A stretch of 64,000 nucleotides of DNA from Carettochelys insculpta. Taxonomy: Eukaryota > Chordata > Testudines > Carettochelyidae. The stretch is from positions 10,208,501 through 10,272,500 of the forward strand of contig NC_134148.1 of assembly GCF_033958435.1 (NCBI RefSeq), written 5' to 3'. Positions 31,691-44,300 of this stretch are shown here, piece by piece; position 1 is the stretch's first letter; each line of letters begins with the position of its first letter. Position numbers and translations under genes: made by a program. The notes under the pieces were generated by a model, which saw only the letters and a program-made list of their open reading frames with translations, was not told the DNA's origin and ran no database searches.

Positions 31691-34600
31691 ACCTCTCCAC
31701 ATGAGTGATCACTGGAAACTGCTCTAACTGTACTCCTTGCAGGAGCTTACCACAAAAGTTGACATGGCACTGTATGGGATCAATCACCATACAGGAGGCT
31801 GAAACAGGAGTGAAGAACTAGGAATTCCAGCATTTTGTTCTACAAAAACTGCCTTTCTAACTGTAGGCACAGCTTTAAACAATGACCACCCCAAGGACAA
31901 ACTCAGGCAACTTATGGTGCAGAATACCAGGCAAGTTCTTCAACTGCAAAAAAACATTGTTTACAGAAGGCAGTCAGCCAGACAGTGAATACAAAAGAAA
32001 CAGACAGGCCTTCAAATGTCATTTCCCATCACCCTGCTCAAACAAAATAGATAAATATAGGATATATAGGTAAAGTTAAAAATGTAATACTGAGCCAGGT
32101 GCAGGTTACTGGTTCAGTGCTAAGTTGCTGCTGCTTTTTTTTTTTTTGGACACTGACTAGAATACAGTGGATAAGCAAAGTTCTCCACCAGGAAGAGAAA
32201 TACTTGTGTTGCCACAACATATTGTTTAACATGTCCATCTGTGTTTGCAGTGGGAGTAAGCGACATGAGAAAAGGATTTCCATTGTACTTGTCTGGTAGA
32301 AACATATGCCTGAGTTGCATCAAAAATAGGGTGACCATATCTCTATCTCAAACACAGGACAGGGAGACAGGGTGGAGGGGGTGGCTCCTCCCAACTCCAC
32401 CAAGCCCTGGAGAGCCGGGAAGGAGGCAGCAGCCACCGACACTTCCCTGGGAAAGCAGCAGCTGCTGGCCCTCCCTGAGTCCTGGGGAAGTGGCAAGGGT
32501 GTGGCTGTGCTTCCCCGAGACTCAGGGAAGTGACTCCCACTAGCAGCTGCACCTGCACAACCTCTGGTGGAAAAAGTCAGCAGTAGGGAGGGTCCAAATA
32601 CAGGACAATTAGTCCCTCTTAAAAATTAAGTTGTGACACCTTTTTGGCATCCCAAATATAGGACCGTCCCACCTAATATGAGAAGGGTGGTCATCCTAAT
32701 CAAGAACTGCTTCAAAAACAGACAACTGTATGGGGTTGTGATGGCCATGTCCTACACAGAATATGATGTATGCCATTGACTAAGACAATTCAATTATGAT
32801 ACATATAAAATGTTATTGAAGGAAAAATTGTAAAACAATTGGGCAAAAACTGTTGATGATTTAAAGAAACAATCTCCTTTTAAATAAGGGGATAATGTTG
32901 AAGTTTACAAACTTAACTTCCTAACAATACAAAAAGGCACATTTACATCATGGGCTGGCTGAAATATAAGCACTAAATTCACCAAGTTAAATAAATTGTC
33001 CAGATCATTTCATGATTGTTTAATATGAATGTTGAGAACAGCAATCTAAGAAGAATAGAGACCTGGTTCAAGTGCCAGTGGCCTATGGTTTAAATCCCAA
33101 AATTACATCCTGAAGTGCCTTCAGTTAGTAGCAAATAAACAATAATGAATTTTGGCAATTACCTTTTATTGTGCTTAAACATGTTAACAGCTGCTGGTTC
33201 TGATCAGAACATGGCCACTGGCTGCAAAAGGTCTGAACTCGTTAACAAGCTGATGGCTACAATCTGTAGCCAGGAATAATCTATTTATTGTTCAACACAA
33301 TAAAGACATCCTAGTATCATATATATATCTGCCACTTAATTTAGATGATCACTACTAGGTTTAGTTAAGTGTATGCTTTACATGTGTTCACACAGTTTAG
33401 CAATATTAAACATTTCTGCTGTTTTACATAATGCCAATTTCTTTTTAAATGACAGCGGAAAAGCTGTCTGAGAAGAACCAAACAATATTTAAAACTTTTA
33501 TGCAATAGTTTGCTCTGGAGCTTAGTCTAATACTGAAATGCATTGCCCATCTACTTGGTGTACACCAGGTTTCGGAAAAATCTCACTGCAGTCTAACCTC
33601 CCTTCAAAGAGATTAAACCACTAAAAGGGCAGATGGTTTTACTCAGTGACATATAAACATACCTTTTTGTACATTCTTGGGACTATCACCACAGAGAGAT
33701 CTAACTGGATATCTCACTTGGCTAGCAGTAGGCAAACATAGAAGAGAAAGTCAAGTTCAGTATCATTCAATTTAGACTGAACTCCTCTCTCCACAACCAA
33801 TGAAATTCTAGCTGCTAACACTGAATTCTTATTCCATTAAGCTGCTACAAGGTTTAACATAAACACACGGCTTACCTTTCAACTTCAGATATTGTATCAT
33901 GCCTCTTTTTTTGCCACGAGACCATGAGAAATGTTGAACTACTTACTAAATACTGTAATGAATTGAGGGGATTTGCTCACCTCAAAGGGCAGCCTTTTAA
34001 CTTTGCAATTTATGTGAGATGTGTAATATCCCTGGACATAGACTTGAATATATCTTTCCTAGTAGTTTGATCCAGAGTCTGGATTAAGTAGAGCAATATG
34101 CCATGCAAAGCCTAGGTCCAAACCCTTAACAAATCTACCTTTAAGTCCTACATGGAGACTGCTGGATTTTATTCATCCTAGAAGATGATGGGAGCAAATG
34201 GGATTTTTGTTGAGACAAAAATCTCTCCAATGAGAAGCCCATCAGTCAGCTCTCATTTTAGGATACAGAAGGGAGAGTGGTCCAATCACAATGAGCCTGC
34301 TAGCTCCAAAAGCAAGTGCTTGCTATCAAATATTAGGTTAAGTGCTAAAATTGAGACATCACAATCCCTGCCAATCCCATTTCAGTTAAAAAAGGTAAAT
34401 TAAAATCCAACAACATGTGTAAAGATGTAAATGATTAAAGCAATAATGTAAATGTCTCTTTTTAGGAGAAGTACAAACAAGAAATACTTTAATTTGCAGA
34501 ACAATACAACTGAATCAACTATTTATTTACAAAGAGTCCTGAAAGACAGCAGCCTTGATACACACGGATAGCAGCAATTACCCAGTCTACATAAGGATGC

Positions 34601-35179
34601 CACATTCCCTCCCTTCTGCAGGCAAAGAGTGATTGTTCAGAGGTCACTGTTAAGTTTTTTGCACTGGGGCAAACAGTATGTGCAAGCAATTCATTGATTT
34701 AAGTGATTCAATCTTAGCTACGTAACAGCTGTGAGAGCAGCATAAAATTCTATTGCTCTTCATAATCAGGAGCGCATTTCTCTAGTTTATAAAAGAGCAT
34801 ACAAAGCTTCTCTGATGTAAATGTGCCTTTAGAAAGTGAAAAAAGAAAACATATATATATTAAAGTCAAATAACTAAGTAGTTCACGAAAACTATATAAA
34901 AATTGTGTTATCACAACTAAAGTAGCAAATCAAAGTATTTGCTGAGGTTTTCTGGTAAAACTAAAAAAAAACAAAAACAAAAAAAAAACAAAAACAACCC
35001 ACAAGTTAGTTTGTGTCCAAGTTCAACAAGTCAAATGCTACCATTGACACAATAAACTAAAACTCACACGAGGAAGTTGAAAAGTGCACAATGAAATTAA
35101 TAGTCTTGGATCAAGTATTTATGGAGAATTGGAAATGTTTTGTCCGCTGGACTTGATAAGTGATGATTAAAAGGAGGTA
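31691..35179. other. USP3 3' flank and probable 3' UTR
   Basis: No coding exon is visible. The part next to 35180 must include the USP3 3' UTR on the minus strand. Minus-strand AATAAA words occur at 34522-34527 and 33276-33281, but the one used cannot be chosen. A 370-bp DNA transposon lies at 32328-32697, and an A-rich tract at 34961-34997. Confidence 0.5.
32328..32697. mobile_element. Non-autonomous DNA transposon, 370 bp
   Basis: The ends are inverted: AGGGTGACCA at 32328 against AGGATGACCA read inward from 32697. The flanks show AAT on both sides, a possible 3-bp duplication. The interior is GC-rich, with a 'ggaccgtccc' block near the right end. No coding capacity. Confidence 0.6.
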
Positions 35180-35345
35180 TTAAAGTTTATCAGATCCCAA
35201 TTTGGCCTGCCGGTCCACATAGAAGAGAATGTAAGCCTTTGCCTTTACCACGGTCTCCTCATCAGTCAGAGTTACAGTACTATCATTGAAATGGAACCAG
35301 CGGCCTTCATGAGCTGCATACGCTGTGTAATGTCCAGAGCCAACG
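35180..35345 (-). CDS. USP3: USP3 last coding exon (His box)
   Basis: It begins after TTTCAG with CGTTGG, completing Gly, and encodes [16 protein letters not shown] with the catalytic His, then HFNDSTVTL and the terminal KLGSDKL before TAA at 35180. Confidence 0.96.
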
Positions 35346-38300
35346 CTGAAATAATGAGACACACAAAGTGGGATCAACAAAAGGAAATTTACCATCTCAT
35401 ACTCCACTGTACAAGACGACAACAGAACAAGTGGTAATTGACTATATTCTATCAGAAGTCTTCAAACAAGCTGGAGGTGGACAACTCAACAGCTTCTTTA
35501 ATTGTTAGCTTAAACTCAAAGGCTACATCTACAGTAGAGAGTTCTGTAGACAAATCTGAGGTTTTGTAGACAAAACTCTCAGAATGCCTACACACAAAAT
35601 GCGTTTTGTTGATAGAAACTGTCAACAAAAAGCTGTGTAGATGCTCTGGGCGACCCTTTTGTTGACAGAGGGAATCAAAAGCTCGATCTGCTTTTATGTA
35701 TAGATGAGATCTGTCGACAGAATTTTGTGGCAACATTTCTTCCGACTGTAACTTCTGCAGACAGATGCTGCTAGTGTAGACGTAGCCAAAGTGTTTAAAG
35801 GGTAAGAAAGATATTCCATGCAATAGCATTTTAACAGTGTCAAGATTCTGTACTAATCAGGTGCAGAAAACTGCTCCTTTTGGGACTTCATAAAAGGTAT
35901 CTTAGTTTTAAGCAAATCCAACTCCCTTGTGCCCAATCCTCCAGTCCTTTTGCAAGCAAAACTCCTAATGAACTTCAATGCAAGTTTTGCCTCTTAAAGA
36001 CTAAAATCAGGTCCAGTAGCATTTAAAATAAATATAATTATCAGCTGCCATACAGTTATAAAATTTGAGTTTTATCATGTTCTGTCATTTATTTTCAGAA
36101 TTCCTTCCCACTGGTTCTAGCTGAACCTTGTACGAGTTATCTGATTTCAAATCACATACACCAGGAAAAGTGTCAACACCATGAACACAGCTGAAACTAA
36201 CTGAAGGTGTTTTATACAGGTTCCATGTCTTGGATCCTTGTACAAATAATTTAGGAACCACGAAGCAACCAACCCATGCTGCTTCAAGACAAGGCCATCT
36301 CACTCTTGCATGACTAACAGGTGTATAGCCTCATAGTTCATCTAAGTCCAATCCAGCCATTTTTACACTGATGTCCATTACAACTATGTTTTGTTTTCTC
36401 TGAGCTTGGAAGCAGCCATCAGGGATATTCTGTGGTAGGGTTAATGAAGACTCCATTTGACAGTCACACTGTTTAATTTAGTATTACTTTATATTCAGAT
36501 CACTCACCCTCAGCAGAAAGAAACAAAGGCAGCCTGCTAGAGGGAAGTTATTTAAATGCATTTTTTGCTGAAAACACACTCAGTTTAACTGAGAACTCTC
36601 ATGAAAACAGCAACAATGTCCACTACTAGGAAACAACATAGTTTATTCTAAAAAACTGTCCCACTGTCCCTCCATCTTGCGACTTGATTACACAAGCTCT
36701 TGGAGGAAGAGAATGGTCATTCCTAGCTCTCAAAGGATCCATCGAGATGCAAAAATATCCAGTTCAAAATACAACCACTGCAAGTCCACAGCCCAATGGG
36801 CTCTCAGTTTGAAGCTTCACTCCTGCGGGACAGGACTACTGCTGTCAGTCTGCCAATTTAAAATCTACATTGTTCTACATGAGCACTTGCCCTTCATATA
36901 AACCTGCTTTCAAGATGAACAAAGAGGAAATACTAAAGTTTAGGTGTGACTCAGTGAAAAGTCAGTTAAGGTCACAGGACCTCTCTCTGTTTAAATATGG
37001 TCAAGAATAACTTTTCCTTCCAAACTGAAAGTAGCAAGGAATTATCCTCAGTTTCAATAAGTATCAGATTTCCAACTCTTATGCAGGGGACAAGAGTAGA
37101 GATTCACAGTGGATTTTTGATACATTGAACAATTAACATTTCTAATAAAAGACCCAATTGGAATATTAAAGCTGCTTTCTGCTTCCATGTTAGCACAGCT
37201 GCTAACAGAATCAAATCCATATTTGGGATGATGTCAACAAGAGTTTAGTCCCTGCCTTCAATAAAACCTGTACTTCACCCAAGGATTAGGCTCTTTCAGC
37301 ATACTTACCCTGAACCATGATGTACGACAACAGCTGCAAGATCATACAGACAGCTTTCAGGGCCGCTGTTCTCTGGCTGCAGTTCAAAGAGAAAACAGCT
37401 CTTAAAAAGTCAGCTAGCACCTTCTATGTGCCATAGAACAATAAAACAAAATACATTTCCACTGTATACATCAGTAAGAGTCTCTGTACCTCTAACAAGT
37501 AGCATTTCATGTCGAGGCCCCGGAGAGGAAATTCTACATATGTATCAACCTTATTTCTCAGATATTCTGTCCAGTGAAATCGTTTCAAGTGTAAGCATAG
37601 CACCTATATCATTAAATACACAAAGCAGATTTTATTAAGTCTTTGATTATGGTCACAAATGTTTATTGGTCAAGTTATTTTCTTTAAGTTTCATTACAGA
37701 GGGATCTGTGACATTTGCACTAACCTTTGGTAGTTTCTGAATCCAGAATTTTTTGGTGGATTTCTGCCTTTTTTTACATTTGTGGCACATATAGAGCTCT
37801 GTCTCATCAAGTTCTTCCAAGTCTGTAAAACTGCGAAGACAATCTAAAAGGAAGAGAATTGTGAAGCACTAGATAAAGCTCTTCAGAGGTTTTAATAACC
37901 AACTTATCCAATAAAGTTTTTAGTAAAGAGTGTAAAGTATTTATTGTAAACATGTCCAAGTTAGCTTTTGGAGCAACAGAAAATAGCAATGAAGAGCAGC
38001 ATGTCTTATAAGGTCATCAACTAAAGGATTAAAAAAAATTTCAAACTTCACTTCTGACTGAGGATAAGACCAACTGCAATTTTGATTAGCTCTGTAGAGG
38101 TTAATGCACCTGAGGCAACATGTTATGTTAGCAAATGTTGCATCATGCTACATTCTTTGGCTTTGAGAACATGGATTTAATGATAAATCAAGATTAAAGG
38201 AATTTGGATATCAAACAAGCTGCCTTCTAACCTACAGCCAAAACTGCTGTTAGATTGTCAGCAGAAACTGAATAGCCTTCTGTGATGGAGTTCAGGGGTC

Positions 38301-41300
38301 CCCAGGCCCTGCACCCTGTCCACAGGCAGGAGTGACTCTCTCTCAGCAGGAAAACAGCGGGTTTATTAGCCAACAGGACACAGCGTCTTACGGAAGAGTC
38401 AGTGCAGCAGGCAGGGACAGTCAATCCAATCCATGCTGGGGAGAGGAGGCCGCGAGGGGCCCCCTGGAGCCGGGGCCTTTCCCCCTCCTTTGTCTCTGTT
38501 TCTCTCCCCCCCAGCCCAGACTAACTGCTTTCCAACTCCCAGTTCCAATTCAAACCCCTCAGGCTCCACCTCCCACTTTGTCTGCAGTCTAGAGGTGTCA
38601 CTTGGTCACCTAGTCTACCCTCAGGAGGCACCCCACACCCTCTGTTAGCCACACACATACACACACATTTCCCTCACTACATCACACCTTCCCATCACAA
38701 TTAATAAATTAGGACAGACACCTGGGTCTTTGGGGATGGAATGGATACAGAAAGGAGAGGATTAATGTTTCCTTGGTATTTGTACATAATTTTGAATGGG
38801 CAGAACAAGCAACGTCCGTCCTACTGAACGTGAGAAGAATGGTGACAATACTGCCTTCTCAAGCACAGAACCTGAACAAAAGCCACATGATGAGTTTGTG
38901 GTTTCTGGCTATTTTTTAGTGGGCAGTTACCCTTTGCAGAAACTCTCTTCATAAAGCCCAAGGACATGGAGGCTGTAGTACCCTCTGATTTTTACAGAGC
39001 ATTGCTGAAGTACACTACTGGGGTGAAGCTTATATCTCTGCTTCAATGAAAGTTCCATCTTAACTATTTTCACAACTGCCTGGAACCAATTTATCTTTGA
39101 GGTCTAACTCAAGAAATAAAATCTCTCCCTCTCTTTAAAGGCACTATCATGTTCCAGCAAAAGATCTCAATGGCAGATGGTAACATTTGGGGTTAAATCC
39201 TGGCTCCACTGAAGTCCACTGAAAAAACTCCTATTGATTTCAGTGGAACCAAGGTTTCACTCACCATGAACTCTTACCTCGTAGTGTGCATATTGGTCCA
39301 TTTTCTTGGCTCTTAGTTCGTTTATTTCTGAACTGACTTGGAATATCTAGTGAAAGGTCTAGGAAAGAAAAATAATGCAATGAATTTCTTAGATCAAAAT
39401 AAAAGCTTAGTTCTTACTGATGTCATATCTTGTAAAATCTCAGCCCCATCACATGTAATCATTTAGACACATGAAGACTGACAGCTTTAACGTGACAATC
39501 CAGTACAAGGGAAAGATAACTTACCTAGGAATGGATCAAACTTTCTAGATTCAGTCCCACATATTAAGCAGTTTACTTCATTTTGAAGAATGCCTCCAAA
39601 TATAGCTGTGACAACGGTAGAGGCTCCATTTCTAAACAAACCACCATGAAGGAAAGAAACTTATCAGAATTGCTGTTTGACAGTGCACTTTATCATGTGA
39701 AATTTCTCTATTGCTCAGGGAATTTGCTCCGGCTTCACAAAAGAGAACTGGGGTCATTTACATAGTCATTTAACTCATCATTACACTCCATGGAGCAAAC
39801 ATTAAAATAGCAAAGATACTGGAACCCTAGAAGAAATTGGAATCTATACCTTACATAGGTACTCATAACTTTGATGAGCATCCCAAATCTTTTTAAAGGC
39901 TACATTTATATACAGTTGGCTCTCTACAGAGCACATATGATCTTAGCATTTTTGTAAGGATGTTATCTTTAATAGTAGTTTTCTATGTAACAATTGTTTT
40001 AATAAATATTTCTCAAGCTAAGTCAACTAGGGTGTATTTTCTTCTTTGAACCTTCTCCCTACTTTTAAAGAAAGATTCGGAAAGGTTACTCACCGTAGTA
40101 ACGGTGGTTCTTCGAGATGTGTCCCCGTGGGTGCTCCACATTAGGTGTCGGGCTCGCCCGGCGCCGCAGATCGGATCTTCCAAGCAGTTTCTGCCGGACC
40201 GCGCATGCGCCGGTGCGCGCCGCTCCCCCGCGCGCTCCCGGCCATGTGCGCGATCCGGTCCCCGCCAGTTCCTTGACCAACCGCCTCGGATGCTCCTGCA
40301 AAACACTAAACAGAGATCCGGAGCGGGGAGGATGGGCGGGTAGTGGAGCACCCACGGGGACACATCTCAAAGAACCACCGTTACTACGGTGAGTAACCTT
40401 TCCTTCTTCTTCGAGTGTCCCCGTGGGTGCTCCACATTAGGTGACTACCCAGCAGTAACCCAAGATAGGAGGTGGGTAATCGGATTATGTGCAGCTTGTC
40501 CCCGAGAGGACCGCTGCCGAGAGACGGGTATCCTCTTGGAATACCCTGTGAAGGGCGTAATGTTTGGCGAAGGTGTCACAGGATGACCAGGTCGCCACTC
40601 TGCAAATGTCTTTTAGTGCAACGCCCTTGAAAAAAAAAGGCTGTTGATGCTGCCACCGCCCTAGTGGAATGAGCCCTGGGCGTGGCCAGTAAAGGAGTCT
40701 TTTTGAGTTTGTAGCACATTTTTATGCAAGATACGATGTGCTTAGAGATTCTCTGCGAAGAGAGACATTCTCCTTTTGATTTGGGAGCGATAGAGACTAG
40801 GAGCCTATCCGTTCTCCGGAAGGACTTGGTCCTGTCCATATAGAAAGCTAGCGCCTGCTCACGTCCAGGAGGTGTAGGCGCGCCTCTTTGTTAGAGTTAT
40901 GAGGCTTTGGATAAACAAGGGTAAACAATAGGTTTGTTAGTATGAAACTCAGAAAGAAACTTTAGGAACAAAGGCTGGATGCAGCCGTATGGTTACCGCC
41001 TCCTTGGAAAAACAGCGCAGGGCGGCGTTGCCATAACTGCCTCAAGCTCGCTCACCCTGCGAGCTGACGTGATTGCGAGAAGAAAGGTCGTCTTCATCAT
41101 AAGGAGGCGGAGGGAAACCGTGGCCAAAGGCTCAAACGGTGGTCCCCTTTTCTCATTAAGCACCAGGTCCAAGTTCCACAGAGGTGGAAGCGGTTTCTGA
41201 GGGGGGTATAGGCTTACCAGCCCTTTGAAGAACCTGGTAACCATGGGATGGGCGAACACCGTGTGCCCTTCCTCTTCGTGTCTGAATGCCAAAATGGCGG

Positions 41301-44300
41301 CCAGGTGGACCTGAAACGAGGATAGCGAGAGTCCTCCTCTCTTGAGGTCCAGTAAATACTCTAATATCACAGCCATAGGCACCGAAAGGGGGCTAGCTGT
41401 TTGGTAGAACACCATGCCGTAAAGCGAGTCCATTTCTGCTTGAAGGTCTTCCTGGTGGAAGTCCTCCTGCTACTTTCTAGGACTTGCTGCACTTCCTCCG
41501 TACATGTGCTCTCTAGGGAGCTGAGCCATGGATTAACCACGTTTGTAGTCGCAGGCTTTGGGGGTGTGGATGCACTATGGACCCCCGGGCTTGCGTGAGC
41601 AGATCCCGCGCCACCGGAGGGGACATCGGTGGCCGGTCTGACATGCGCAGGAATAGGGGGAACCATTGCTGTAGATCCCACGTTGGGACTATCGGGATCA
41701 TTCAGGTTCCTTCCCTCCTGGCTTTCTGCAACACTTTGTGGATGAGCACTGTGGGAGGGAAAGCGTAAAGCAGGGGGCCCCTCCATGAGATCGCGAAGGC
41801 ATCCCTCAGGGACCCCCGTCCCAGTCCTGCCCTGGAGCAGAATCGTGGGCACTTCTTGTTGTGCTGAGTAGCAAACAGGGTCTATCTGGGGAAAAACCCC
41901 ATGCGTGGAAAAATCGGTTGCAGCAGATCGGGACGGATCTGCCACTCGTGCGTGAGTGCGAAACGCCTGCTCAGCTGGTCTACCTTCACATTGCGAGCGC
42001 CTGGTAAGTACGAGGCTTTCAAGGTTACATTGTTGGCGATGCAGCAGTTCCACAACCGGACTGCTTCTACACATAAGGCACGGGACCAAGCTCCTCCTTG
42101 CCGATTTATATAAAACATGGTGGAGGTATCGTCTGTACTGATCCCGACTACCTTGCCTTTCAGTTGGTCTCGAAAGTGTCTGCAGGCGTTGAACACTGCT
42201 TTGAGCTCCAGTATATTTGTGTGCAGTGACTGCTCCATAGAGGACCACAGCCCTTGCGTCACCTCTCCGCCCATGTGTGCTCCCCACCCTATGAGGGGGG
42301 CATCTGTAGTAAGAAAAACCAATACGTGTGGTTGGTGGAAGGGTACCCTTGTTAGCAGGTTCTCGGGGTTTACCCACCATTGCAGGGATTTGCGCACCTC
42401 CGTTGTGGGCGACGCCATCCTGTGAACAGTGTGTGCTGCCGGTTTGTATACGCTCGCCAGCCAATGCTGCATGCTGCGCATGTGTAACCTGGCGTTCTGT
42501 TCTACGAAACGTCGCTGCTGCCATGTGGCCCAGCGGCTGTAAGCACGTCAGAACCGGCACCATAGGGCTGAACGTGAAGCCTTCCGCGAGGGAGCCGATG
42601 GCCCGAAAGCGAGTCTCTGGTAGATACGCCCTCGCTGTAATAGAATTTATGCGTGCCCCTACGAACTCTATGTCCTGTGTGGGGTCTGTCTTTGATTTTG
42701 TCAGATTGATAAGCAGGCCGAGCGAAGAGAACGTGCCTGCTGTGACACATATTATGCGTAGTACCTCCTCCTTCGAGGCCCCTTTGAGTAGGCAGTCATT
42801 CAGATACTGGAATATAAATACCCCCTGTCTGTGCAGGTAGGCTGACACCACTGCCAAGGTCTTGGTGAAGACTCTGGGGGCTGAGGAGAGCCCAAACGGT
42901 AGGACCTTGTAAGTCGAGGGCTGCGAACCAATCTCCATCGTCTAGTGCCGTAAGGATGGAGGCGTTTGTGATCATCCGAAAACGTTGCTTGCGCAGGTAC
43001 CGGTGAGGCCTCGAAAATCTAAGATGGGCCTCCCCGTGAGGAAGTACCTCGAGTAGAACCCTCTCCCTTGCAGTTGCTCCGGCACTCTTTCCACTGCCCC
43101 TACGAGCATGAGATGGTCTACCTCCTGCTTGAGCCTCGCTACATGGGAGGTCTCCTGGAGGTGGGGCCCCGGGTGGAGGTCATGGCGGTGGGAGCAACTG
43201 GGAGGGGATGGCGTACCCCGTGGCTATGATCTCCAGCACCCATTTGTCTGTGGTGATCCTTTGCCACTGGTTATAAAATGGTCGGATGATGGCCTTGAGC
43301 ACTGGTTTCGTGCCCTCTGGAAGCGAGTCCATGAGGGAGGTCAACCTAATGTGGTTGTCGAAATTATGGTTCGCTAGATGCGCTGCGTAATTTGCCATTG
43401 GCAACAGTAGCATGGAGGAGGAGTAGAACTTTCTGTCCAACAGCTCTAGCTTTTTGGCATGTTTGTCTATTCCCCCACGTTGCGACGACTCCACCACCAA
43501 AGAATTTGGTTGTGGGTGGCTGAACAGGAACTCCATGCCCTTCGTGGGCACGAAGTATTTTTTTTTTTTCCCCGCTCTCTTGTGGACAGGCGGAATAGTC
43601 GCAGGAGTCTGCCATATCATAGTGGCAGACTCCAAGATTGCGTCATCAGCGGTATTGCTATTTTGGAGGAGGCCGTAAGTCTCAGATTTTTGAGGAGCTT
43701 ATGGTGTTGCTCTTGCACCTTTGCTGTCTGGAAGCCTTGCGTGAAGGCCACCCTCGTAAAACAGCTCTTGGAACTGTTTGAGATCGTCCGGAGGATGGAT
43801 GCCCCCCGGGGCCGTAGCCTCATCCGGGGAGGAAAGCGAGGAACCGCTGGGGTACGTCTCTCTGGACCCTTCCGGTTCCTGCTGATGATGGTACACCCTC
43901 TCACTAGAGGTGTGCGAGGAAAATCTCGGGGTTCCATAACCAGTCCCCCCTGAGATGCTTAAGTCTCTGTCCCCGGTCGCAATTGCCCTCGGGGGTACGA
44001 GATCGTTCGTAGGGATCTTTCCCTAGTAGATTGCCGATGGTGTCTATGCCCTGCGTGGTAGGGGCAACCATGGCAGTATAAGCACTGGTCTTGGGAAGGT
44101 GACCTAGACCACTCCCTTGGTGCATACCCTTTGCGTCTGGGGGAGGGAGACCGTCGAGACCCCGGAGAGAGCGACTTTGCCTAATAGTCCAGCGGTTCAA
44201 ATCCCAGGAAGGGTGGAGGTGGTCCCAGCCAGGGTGAGGCTGGTTGCAGAAATGGAGAAGGGGGCTCCGGGTAGGCCAAGGGGGGGGGACCCCTGCCTTC

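Noticed and set aside
38332..38592. Short plus-strand frames at 38332-38648
   Set aside because: They lie wholly inside the solo LTR and read its antisense strand.
41367..42938. A 523-codon frame in DIRS D (and its twin at 57544-59115) as one protein
   Set aside because: It starts as RT, drifts out of frame through RNase H and the connector, and re-enters frame at the recombinase N-terminus. It is not a natural polyprotein.
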